A stretch of 22,440 nt of DNA from Nitrospira sp. UBA2083. Lineage in GTDB: Bacteria > Nitrospirota > Nitrospiria > Nitrospirales > Nitrospiraceae. The position numbers and the translations under genes are program-made. The stretch lies in assembly GCA_002331625.1 (NCBI GenBank), contig DCZN01000060.1:54342-76781 (forward strand), read 5' to 3'. This document shows, in pieces, positions 16,016 to 22,440 of the stretch; positions within the stretch are counted from its first letter, which is position 1; every line of letters begins with the position of its first letter. Under the pieces are notes generated by a model. The model saw only the letters and a program-made list of their open reading frames with translations. It was not told where the DNA came from and ran no database searches.

Positions 16016-16852
16016 TTACAGGTTTCTGCTGTCACAATTCCACACTTGACCCGATACATCTGTGAGTTGGGCCAGATGCATGATGGTGCCGACCACTTCG
16101 TCGATCATCGGTGGCCGGCGCAGTGCATGGTCGAGCCATCCGCCATGTTCGGGAAAGATTCCCTCCGTGAGGTCCGTTTTCTGCCAGCCTGGGAGTACGA
16201 GGTTCACACGAACATTCTGTGGTCCCCATTCCAACGCCGCTGTTCTCACAAGCCCGATCAGTCCGGCTTTTGATGTCGCATAGGCACTCTGACCGGGTGC
16301 TCCGTGAAACCCTGTATGAGAGCCGATAACCAGTATAGAGCCTCCGCCACGATTGAGCATGGCGGGGGCCATCGCGCGCAGACAGTGGAACGTGCCGGTC
16401 AGATTCGTGGCGATGACGTTGTCCCAAATCTCGTCCGAATGGCGCACCAGTAAATCGCTCTGCCCGATTCCGGCATTGCAGATCAAGGCCAATGGGCCGG
16501 AGGTGTCGCGCGAGAAGAGGTCGATCATGCGCCGGACGGAATCTGCTTCGCGGATATCGGCATGGTAGGAGTTGCCGATCCCACCGCCTGTGACGACACG
16601 TTCCAAGGTCTCGTCGGCCGACTGTTTATTCCGATAGTAATGGACCCCCACATACCATCGCATCGCTCCAAAGGCTTGACTGATTGCCCGACCGATCCCC
16701 CCGGAAGCTCCGGTAATAAGAACGGCGGGACAATCGACAGGTTTCGTCTGCTGATCCTTCACTGAGGAAGGTGGCGATGTCTGGCGTTCCATATGTGAGA
16801 GGATTATGGGATGAGAGGCGAGGCAAGGCAAGCATGTGCCGAGACTCAGCAA
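16016..16852 (-). CDS. Short-chain dehydrogenase/reductase (FabG-like)
   Basis: A 278-residue NAD(P)H-dependent oxidoreductase with a Rossmann fold. Numbered from the longest start: TGASGGIG at 47-54 binds the cofactor; NAG is at 126-128; the catalytic set is Asn150, Ser178, Tyr191 and Lys195 (SAYATSK). It resembles 3-oxoacyl-ACP reductase (FabG), but the substrate cannot be fixed from sequence. The true start may be the ATG at 16792 (MERQTSPP), because the first 20 residues look unlike the family; neither start has a good ribosome site. It lies upstream of bioD on the same strand, so an acyl-chain role in biotin precursor synthesis is possible but unproven. It diverges from the gene at 16923. 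Confidence 0.88.
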   Translation of the reverse strand: MLSLGTCLPCLASHPIILSHMERQTSPPSSVKDQQTKPVDCPAVLITGASGGIGRAISQAFGAMRWYVGVHYYRNKQSADETLERVVTGGGIGNSYHADIREADSVRRMIDLFSRDTSGPLALICNAGIGQSDLLVRHSDEIWDNVIATNLTGTFHCLRAMAPAMLNRGGGSILVIGSHTGFHGAPGQSAYATSKAGLIGLVRTAALEWGPQNVRVNLVLPGWQKTDLTEGIFPEHGGWLDHALRRPPMIDEVVGTIMHLAQLTDVSGQVWNCDSRNL

Positions 16853-16922
16853 TGCCCCGGTCGGCTTGCCGGTGTCGGGATTCCTATGTTACCGTCAAAA
16901 TCTATCGTGTGGGGAGAACGTC

Positions 16923-17816
16923 ATGTTGAAATATCGACGTGCTGTGCGATGTGTCGTGAGCCTGGCCTGCGTGTTGGTGGGACTCTCAGCCTGGGTCCTG
17001 ACGGTTGGGGCGGAAGAGCCGGTCACGATTTCAAAGTCTGACGAATACTTCCCCGATACGGTCGGGAGTCGTTGGACCTATCGGGGTCAAATCAATGAGG
17101 GACCGCTGCAAACTGTCGAACTGAAGTTTTTTACAAATGTGTCGACTGTCACGGGAACCAAGACGATCAACGGTGCGGCTGTGACCGTCTTTCATGATAC
17201 CAATCCAGGCAATCATGGCCCATCGGATAGTTTTTACCGGCGTGACGTGGTCGGCATTGTCTATTATGGATCGGACCCCGGAACACCATTGGAGAAAGAG
17301 ATTACGCCCTATCAGCTGTTCCGATTTCCCCTCAAGGTCCCCTCGTCATTCCAACAGTTTGATCGGATGGGGCTCGATTTCGGGAGTGATATGGATCGCG
17401 ACGGAACCGATGAGAAAGTGGATGCGCAGGGATGGAGTAACGTGCTCAGCCGTGAAACGGTCACGGTTCCGGCCGGGACGTTTCCCGATGCGATCAAGGT
17501 CGAAGCACGGATGCACATGAAGATCCACCTATCTGAATCTCGCCGTACCGTCTCGGGAATCGATGTGATGACCGCGTGGTTTGCCAAGGGTGTCGGCCTG
17601 GTAAAATATTCTGAACGACAGGAACTGTCGGCCATCAAGGAAGATCGCGGCGTTGTCACGGAGATTACGGAAGAGCTTGAAGAATATGATATTAAACCCG
17701 CCAAGGCCTCACTGGGCCGATTCGAAGCCCCGGCGGATGGTATTCTCACTCGTGATGCAGGTGATCATGAATTGAGCCAAGTAGTCCTCTCCACCGGCTT
17801 TCGCGCCCACCCCTGA
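16923..17816 (+). CDS. Exported protein of unknown function
   Basis: A 297-residue protein. The ATG at 16923 has GGGGAG 6 nt upstream and gives a good signal peptide (MLKYRRAVR, hydrophobic 11-29, cleavage near VGAEE). The mature part looks beta-rich: DEYFPDTVGSRWTYRG near the start, GWSNVLSRETVTVPAGTFPDA in the middle, and TAWFAKGVGLVKYSE after it. This pattern (FPxxxGxxWxY; VxVPAGTF; WFAKGVGLVK) recurs in many uncharacterised exported proteins. No catalytic motif is visible. A short Asp-rich segment, DMDRDGTDEKVD, resembles a calcium-binding loop. The last 36 codons overlap the putA 3' end on the other strand. No partner gene is evident. Confidence 0.8.
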   Translation: MLKYRRAVRCVVSLACVLVGLSAWVLTVGAEEPVTISKSDEYFPDTVGSRWTYRGQINEGPLQTVELKFFTNVSTVTGTKTINGAAVTVFHDTNPGNHGPSDSFYRRDVVGIVYYGSDPGTPLEKEITPYQLFRFPLKVPSSFQQFDRMGLDFGSDMDRDGTDEKVDAQGWSNVLSRETVTVPAGTFPDAIKVEARMHMKIHLSESRRTVSGIDVMTAWFAKGVGLVKYSERQELSAIKEDRGVVTEITEELEEYDIKPAKASLGRFEAPADGILTRDAGDHELSQVVLSTGFRAHP

Positions 17817-20657
17817 AAGGCGATGTCCACCAAAGGGTTGCCGAGCGACGAGTGCCCCGGTGATTGGGCGGTTCACATAGAGATTCCCCACATCGAACTG
17901 CTCCCGGGCCATGGCGAGATTGCCGGGGCTGCGTGAATAGATCCCGCCGGTCAGGGCATATCTGGTCCCATTGGCCATCTCCAGCGCCTCCGCCATGGTC
18001 ATCGCTTTCATGACCACCAGCACTGGACCGAAGATTTCCTCCTGTGCCAACCGATTGTCCGGCCTGACGTCGGCGAATACGGTTGGGCCCACGAAGCACC
18101 CCGGTCTTTCCATAGTCCGGCGAACGACTACCCGGTGAGTCGCCATCCCAAGCGCGATGAACTCCTCGATACGCCGCTTGGCTCGGTCATCGATCACGGG
18201 ACCGACTTGCGTGCCGGGATCACACGGATCGCCCAGCGTCAGACTCATCACGGCCTCACGAAGCCGTGCAAGAAACTGGTCATGAACGCTGTCCAGCACG
18301 ATGGCGCGAGAACAAGCGGAACACTTCTGCCCCGCGTAGCTTGTAAAGGATGCGACCACGCCGGCGATGGCCTCGTCAAGATCGGCTGTGTCGTCGACGA
18401 TGATGGCATTTTTCCCGCCCATCTCTGCGATCACCCGCCGCACCATGGTTTGCCCGGGCTGGACCGTCGCTGCGTCAGCCCATAGACTCAGTCCCACATC
18501 TTTCGATCCTGTGAAGGCGATCGTGGCGATCTCCGGACGCTCGGACAATGCCCGTCCGATCTCAGGGCCGCCGGGGAGGCCAGATAAGACATCCGTCGGC
18601 ACGCCGGCTTCATGAAACAGGTCCGTCAACAGAACTCCTAACAGGGACGCACGCTCGGAGGGCTTGAAGAGGACCGCGTTGCCGGTCACTAGGGCCGCAC
18701 TGATCATGCCGGCTGGAATCGCCAACGGAAAGTTCCAGGGAGCGATGACCGCGGCCACGCCACGTGGACGATACCACCGCTGATTTAATTCTCCGGGATA
18801 CTGTCCGAGGCGCAGCGGTTCACTGAGACACGCCATCTGCTGAGCGTAGAACTCCAAGAAGTCGATGGCCTCGGCTACGTCGGCGTCGGCTTCTCGCCAG
18901 GGCTTGCCGACTTCGAACATCTCCCACGCAGCCAGGTCGTACCGGCGCTCGCGCATGAGTCCCGCCGCGCGCCGCAGCACCGCGATCCGTTCCGCTGCGG
19001 AACGTCGCCCCCACGCCGCGCCTGCCGCCACTGCAGTGCCGACCGTGGCAGCCACGTCGGCCGGTGAAGCAGCCTGAACGGTCGCGACGAGTTCATCAGG
19101 CCGTGCGGGATTGCGCGACGCCATCAGGGAGCCGGTCAGCCGTTTCCCACGAACGCTCGCCGGCCAGGTCCGTCCGAGATTGGTTCGCACCCGGTCGATT
19201 GCGGTCCGCATCGCCGTACGGACCTCCTGCCGGGAAAAATCGCTGTGTGGCTCGTTGAAAAATGAATTTGTCACTCTGGAGGATGGCACGGAGGAAGCGG
19301 GGATCACAGGTGGGGCGAGGAGGGTCGCCAATGACTGTGACTCCACATACTCTTTCCGCAGAAAGGATTCGTTCGACGTATTCTCCAACAATCGCCGGAC
19401 CAGGTATGCCATCCCCGGGAGCAACCGGCCGACCGGCGTATACAATCGTACTCGCCGGCCATGCGCGACCATCGCATGCTGAAACGGTTCCGCCATCCCG
19501 TAAATCATCTGATACTCGACGGTCTCCGGGCCGCACTGGCGCGTGTCCGCCGCCGATTCGATGACAGCCAGCGTACGCAAATTGTGTGTCCCGAACGCCG
19601 GACGGATGACCTGACGGTGGTCGAGGAGCAAGGGCACGAGTGCCTCGTAGTTCGCGTCGGTCTCCGCCTTATGCTCGAACAGGGGCACCGGCCACCCGGC
19701 CTGGCGATAGCGAACGGTATCCGAATCCCAATAGGCTCCCTTCACGAGCCGGATGGTGATCGGACAGTTCCGTCGTTCCGCCCAGGTGATGAGGGATCGA
19801 ATGTCCTGGCCGGTCTCCCGATGATAGGCTTGCATCGCCACGCCGGCGTGGGGAAAGGTTCGAAACGCCGGCTCGTCGAAGAGGTTCCGGAACACCTCGA
19901 GCAGCAAGGTCTTCGTTTCCGCCTGCTCCATGTCGAAGATCAACCCGCACCCGAGGGCGTCGGCCTGTTCCACGATCGGGCGCAACCGGGCTGCTACGGC
20001 CCGATAGGCGCCGATGGGATCGATTGGGTCCAACCGTGACGTCAACGCAGAGATCTTCAAAGAGAGTTGCGCCCGCGGCAGAGAACCGAGGTGATCCTGT
20101 TCCAACCTCGACGCCGACGGCCACGTGCCAACGGTCCGGCCCAACTGCGTCAAGGCGTCGAGGCATCGATCTCGATACTGGTCTGCCTCGACATCGCTGA
20201 TCGTGGCCTCGCCGAGCAAGTCCACCGACCATGCACGGCCGTCTTTCCAGAGATTTGCCAGGACGGGGAGTGCTTCTTCCACCGAGCCTCCGGCAATAAA
20301 GGCTCGGGCCATCTGTTCGACCTGATGGCGGATGGATTTCCCTGTGATAGCGGCCCCGACGCTCGTGGCCGCCAACGCTTTGAGGCCCCATTGCAACCCG
20401 AACATCTGACCATGGAGCGCTCCAAAGTATTCTTCCGCCAGCCGCACGACGGCCTGATCCGAGGCCACGGCCGGCAGCACATCGATGAACCGGAACAGCT
20501 GAGCTTTGAACGCGGGATCGTTCATGGCCAGGTTGATCACGCTTTGCGACCACCAGCGACTGTCGAAGATGGTCGGGGTGCGACCGGCCGACAACTGGGC
20601 TAGATGGTGTCCGATTTGGAGTACTGCTGCTTCGAGTACCAACGGCTTTGCCGCCAT
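17709..20657 (-). CDS. putA: Bifunctional proline dehydrogenase / P5C dehydrogenase
   Basis: A 982-residue fusion oxidising proline to glutamate via pyrroline-5-carboxylate. The start at 20657 has GGAGG 4 nt upstream; the reading frame extends 30 codons further but without protein-like sequence. The N-terminal FAD-dependent proline dehydrogenase barrel spans about 190-435 (TIRLVKGAYWDSD, PAFGTHN, YQMIYGMAE, and RLLENTSNESFLR with substrate-binding arginines). The C-terminal aldehyde dehydrogenase spans about 500-980 (PWNFPLAIP, FTGSKDVG, catalytic Glu745 in AEMGGKN, catalytic Cys779 in GQKCSACSR). The ending KAGGEDYLAQF..ENTIRRGF is typical. The N-terminal DNA-binding domain of enterobacterial PutA is absent, so it is not a self-repressor of that type. 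It ends convergently within the gene at 16923-17816. Confidence 0.96.
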   Translation of the reverse strand: MAAKPLVLEAAVLQIGHHLAQLSAGRTPTIFDSRWWSQSVINLAMNDPAFKAQLFRFIDVLPAVASDQAVVRLAEEYFGALHGQMFGLQWGLKALAATSVGAAITGKSIRHQVEQMARAFIAGGSVEEALPVLANLWKDGRAWSVDLLGEATISDVEADQYRDRCLDALTQLGRTVGTWPSASRLEQDHLGSLPRAQLSLKISALTSRLDPIDPIGAYRAVAARLRPIVEQADALGCGLIFDMEQAETKTLLLEVFRNLFDEPAFRTFPHAGVAMQAYHRETGQDIRSLITWAERRNCPITIRLVKGAYWDSDTVRYRQAGWPVPLFEHKAETDANYEALVPLLLDHRQVIRPAFGTHNLRTLAVIESAADTRQCGPETVEYQMIYGMAEPFQHAMVAHGRRVRLYTPVGRLLPGMAYLVRRLLENTSNESFLRKEYVESQSLATLLAPPVIPASSVPSSRVTNSFFNEPHSDFSRQEVRTAMRTAIDRVRTNLGRTWPASVRGKRLTGSLMASRNPARPDELVATVQAASPADVAATVGTAVAAGAAWGRRSAAERIAVLRRAAGLMRERRYDLAAWEMFEVGKPWREADADVAEAIDFLEFYAQQMACLSEPLRLGQYPGELNQRWYRPRGVAAVIAPWNFPLAIPAGMISAALVTGNAVLFKPSERASLLGVLLTDLFHEAGVPTDVLSGLPGGPEIGRALSERPEIATIAFTGSKDVGLSLWADAATVQPGQTMVRRVIAEMGGKNAIIVDDTADLDEAIAGVVASFTSYAGQKCSACSRAIVLDSVHDQFLARLREAVMSLTLGDPCDPGTQVGPVIDDRAKRRIEEFIALGMATHRVVVRRTMERPGCFVGPTVFADVRPDNRLAQEEIFGPVLVVMKAMTMAEALEMANGTRYALTGGIYSRSPGNLAMAREQFDVGNLYVNRPITGALVARQPFGGHRLSGVGAKAGGEDYLAQFMITCITSENTIRRGFESAQ

Positions 20658-20752
20658 CCTGCCTCCCGGTGGGTCGCTCCGGCTTCCAGTGTCAGTATAC
20701 TCCCAACTTCCGTTACAGGGTTCATCCGCGAGCGATCGTACGCCCAAATAGG

Positions 20753-20781
20753 TTGAAAATGCGTATCGGTTTCGCTACAGT
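20753..20781 (+). promoter_or_regulatory. Sigma-70-type promoter of the desaturase gene
   Basis: TTGAAA (5 of 6) and TACAGT (4 of 6) are separated by exactly 17 bp. The predicted start is near 20788, giving a leader of about 77 nt before the desaturase ATG. It is in the divergent gap between putA and the desaturase gene. Confidence 0.5.
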
Positions 20782-20817
20782 GCAACGCCGCAACACGTTC
20801 ACCGGAGCCCGTTTGCC

Positions 20818-20889
20818 ATGGTGGACCTCAGCTTGGGTCATCAACCAGAGGACACCTGGTCGAGATGGAACGGATCGCTCAGCCCCTGA
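20818..20889 (+). CDS. Possible 23-residue upstream ORF overlapping the desaturase start
   Basis: An ATG at 20818 opens a 23-codon frame (begins MVDLSLGHQ) that stops at 20887-20889, beyond the desaturase start codon and in another frame. GGAG lies about 10 nt upstream of the ATG. It could be a leader that couples or dampens desaturase translation. Equally it may be chance, and nothing but position supports it. Confidence 0.2.
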   Translation: MVDLSLGHQPEDTWSRWNGSLSP

Positions 20890-21722
20890 CATACAGATTT
20901 TCCTACAGCACGTGTTTCCTCTTCTGTGCCCTCGCCGCCGCCACGATCGTCGGTATACCCCTCTATGGATACTATATCGGCTATACGCTGTTTGACTGGA
21001 TGCACTTTTTCGTCATGTACATCGTGACGGGGATGGGGATTACGGTCGGCTATCACCGGCTGGTGGCGCATCGAAGTTTTGACTGCCCCGATTGGGTGAA
21101 GCGTCTGGCCTTGATCGCCGGTGGATGGGCGCTACAAAACTCGGCGCTGGTTTGGGGCGCAGACCACATCCGCCATCACGCCCGCACCGACACGGACGAA
21201 GACCCCTACAATGCGACCAGAGGGTTTTGGCACAGCCACTGTGGCTGGCTCTTCTATAAAACGCCGTATCGGGTCGGCAAATATGAAATCCGGCTGCGCC
21301 GCGATCCGGTGATTCTCTGGCAACACCAGTACTACTGGCTGATCGTCGCCTCCGGCCTTGCCATCCCGTTTGGCATCGGATTGTGGTGGCACGGCACCCT
21401 CCTGGGCGGCATCAGCGGCCTCCTCATGGGCGGCTTGTTCCGGATGTTCATGGTTCTCAATTCGACCTTCACCATCAACTCCCTCTGTCATTTGGTCGGC
21501 AACCAACCCCACGGGACACAGGACAGCAGCCGAGACAGCTGGTTGATCTCCTTCATCAGTTTCGGCGAGGGCTATCACAACTACCACCACACCTACGCCC
21601 GGGACTACCGCAACGGCCCACAGTGGTACAACTTCGACCCGTCGAAGTGGACCATCTACGCGCTGTCGCTGGCCGGTTTGGCCACCAATCTACGACGCCG
21701 CCTTGACCCCTCGGTCTTTTGA
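20865..21722 (+). CDS. Membrane fatty-acid (acyl) desaturase, delta-9 type
   Basis: A 285-residue integral membrane di-iron enzyme that puts a cis double bond into saturated acyl chains, tuning membrane fluidity. The three histidine boxes are complete: HRLVAH (64-69), HIRHH (101-105) and HNYHH (238-242). His209 in NSLCH is an additional ligand of the acyl-CoA desaturase class. Four hydrophobic membrane segments are visible (about 16-38, 44-62, 155-175, 178-205). The short length and absence of a fused cytochrome b5 fit bacterial DesC/Ole1-like enzymes. The ribosome site is weak (GGTCGAG). It is divergent from putA, transcribed alone, with a terminator after it. Confidence 0.94.
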   Translation: MERIAQPLTYRFSYSTCFLFCALAAATIVGIPLYGYYIGYTLFDWMHFFVMYIVTGMGITVGYHRLVAHRSFDCPDWVKRLALIAGGWALQNSALVWGADHIRHHARTDTDEDPYNATRGFWHSHCGWLFYKTPYRVGKYEIRLRRDPVILWQHQYYWLIVASGLAIPFGIGLWWHGTLLGGISGLLMGGLFRMFMVLNSTFTINSLCHLVGNQPHGTQDSSRDSWLISFISFGEGYHNYHHTYARDYRNGPQWYNFDPSKWTIYALSLAGLATNLRRRLDPSVF

Positions 21723-21738
21723 CTCTCACGGCACGTTC

Positions 21739-21783
21739 CCGGTCGGCACGCCACTGATGGCCCGACCGGCCCATTTCATTTCA
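21739..21783 (+). terminator. Likely intrinsic terminator of the desaturase gene
   Basis: CCGGTCGG (21739-21746) pairs with CCGACCGG (21762-21769), with an inner GCCA/TGGC stem. The tail reads ATTTCATTT, a modest U-rich run. It lies 17 bp after the stop codon. Confidence 0.6.
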
Positions 21784-21892
21784 GGTCTGGGCTCGCTATG
21801 ATTGATTGAGTGTGTCGGGTATCTATCGTCACTCGATGGCATTGTTTCCTCGATGCGATGCTGGTCGAGTCTAACCGTATGGGAGACGTACT

Positions 21893-22440
21893 ATGGCTGA
21901 GGGACAACAGCATGGGGCACAACAGCCTCAGGAAAAAGATAATCTGATTCCAGGTGTCAAACATGTCATTGCGGTCAGCAGTGGAAAGGGTGGCGTCGGC
22001 AAGTCTACCGTTGCCGCGAATCTCGCCTGTGCCTTGGCGGTGGCTGGTGCAAGAGTCGGGCTCTTGGATGCTGATCTGTATGGCCCCAATATTCCGATGA
22101 TGATGGGGAGCACCACTGGTCCTGAGCAGAAGGATGGCAAAATCGTTCCGGTGGAAAATCACGGGGTGAAGCTTATCTCCATGGCGTTTCTGGTGCCTGA
22201 GGAAGCCCCGCTGGTGTGGCGTGGTCCGATGGTCCACCAGTACTTGCAGGCGTTCTTCCGTGATGTCCTCTGGGGAGAGTTGGATTATTTGTTGATTGAT
22301 TTGCCGCCAGGGACTGGCGACGTGCAGCTCTCTTTGTCGCAGATGGTTCCGTTAGCCGGGGCGGTTACCGTGACGACGCCTCAAGAAGTTGCGCTCTACG
22401 ATGTGCGAAAGGGCATGGCGATGTTCCAGAAGGTGAATGT
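21893..22440 (+). CDS. Mrp/ApbC-family Fe-S cluster carrier ATPase (3' end beyond window)
   Basis: The first 182 residues of a cytoplasmic P-loop ATPase that carries [4Fe-4S] clusters to target proteins. The deviant Walker A motif GKGGVGKS (about 31-38) follows VIAVSS. LLDADLYGPNIP holds switch I, LIDLPPGTGD switch II, and VWRGPM is a family hallmark. GGGAG at 21881-21885 lies 7 nt before the ATG. The N-terminal MIP18/DUF59 domain of some homologues is absent. The C-terminal CxxC metal site lies beyond the window. Many cytochrome-rich bacteria rely on such carriers, but it is a general housekeeping gene. Confidence 0.93.
   Translation, partial: MAEGQQHGAQQPQEKDNLIPGVKHVIAVSSGKGGVGKSTVAANLACALAVAGARVGLLDADLYGPNIPMMMGSTTGPEQKDGKIVPVENHGVKLISMAFLVPEEAPLVWRGPMVHQYLQAFFRDVLWGELDYLLIDLPPGTGDVQLSLSQMVPLAGAVTVTTPQEVALYDVRKGMAMFQKVN

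Noticed and set aside
19669..20553. 294-codon minus-strand frame within putA
   Set aside because: It overlaps the putA coding frame on the same strand in another phase, and its sequence is Arg/Gly-rich and without motifs.
19461..20603. Two long plus-strand open frames opposite putA
   Set aside because: They are GC-rich shadow frames of the proline dehydrogenase domain, with no ribosome sites and protein-unlike composition.

Overview
The window looks like chromosomal DNA of a Nitrospira-type bacterium (phylum Nitrospirota). It is moderately GC-rich and full of c-type cytochromes. It carries a copper nitrite reductase next to an exported truncated haemoglobin, a sigma-54 activator, and ordinary housekeeping genes. 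The lineage is inferred from this gene mix and was not proven by any search.

Layout. Positions 1-6717 (minus) hold a four-gene operon for extracytoplasmic haem proteins. In transcription order these are an 812-aa di-haem RoxA-like cytochrome, a 304-aa lipoprotein, a 648-aa di-haem lipoprotein, and a di-haem RoxA-like cytochrome cut by the window start. Just upstream (6718-6994) lies a good sigma-54 promoter and a perfect inverted repeat at an enhancer-like distance. Next is a gene for a sigma-54 activator whose receiver domain has lost its phosphorylation residues (6995-8335). Positions 8646-9104 encode a small mono-haem cytochrome with a clear terminator. Positions 9363-10821 hold nirK followed by an exported truncated haemoglobin, preceded by a 524-bp AT-rich regulatory region. 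That region holds a weaker sigma-54-like site and two inverted repeats sharing the half-site seen before the cytochrome operon.

Positions 11346-12734 (minus) carry a small cysteine-rich secreted protein and queG. Positions 12830-15205 (plus) carry a stand-alone DGQHR (DndB/DpdB-like) protein, an exported SRPBCC-fold protein and thiE. Positions 15150-16852 (minus) carry an SDR oxidoreductase and bioD. Positions 16923-17816 (plus) encode an exported protein of unknown function whose 3' end overlaps the end of putA (17709-20657, minus). A fatty-acid desaturase (20865-21722, plus) and the start of an Mrp-type Fe-S ATPase (21893 to the window end, plus) finish the window.

How it fits together. 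The left half is an envelope redox region: cytochromes, nitrite/NO chemistry and a dedicated enhancer-binding regulator. The right half is core metabolism: queuosine, thiamine, biotin, proline catabolism, lipid desaturation and Fe-S assembly. The most interesting candidates are the sigma-54-controlled multi-haem operon, its possible shared control with nirK, and the lone DGQHR protein. No tRNA, rRNA, CRISPR array, insertion sequence or phage gene was seen.
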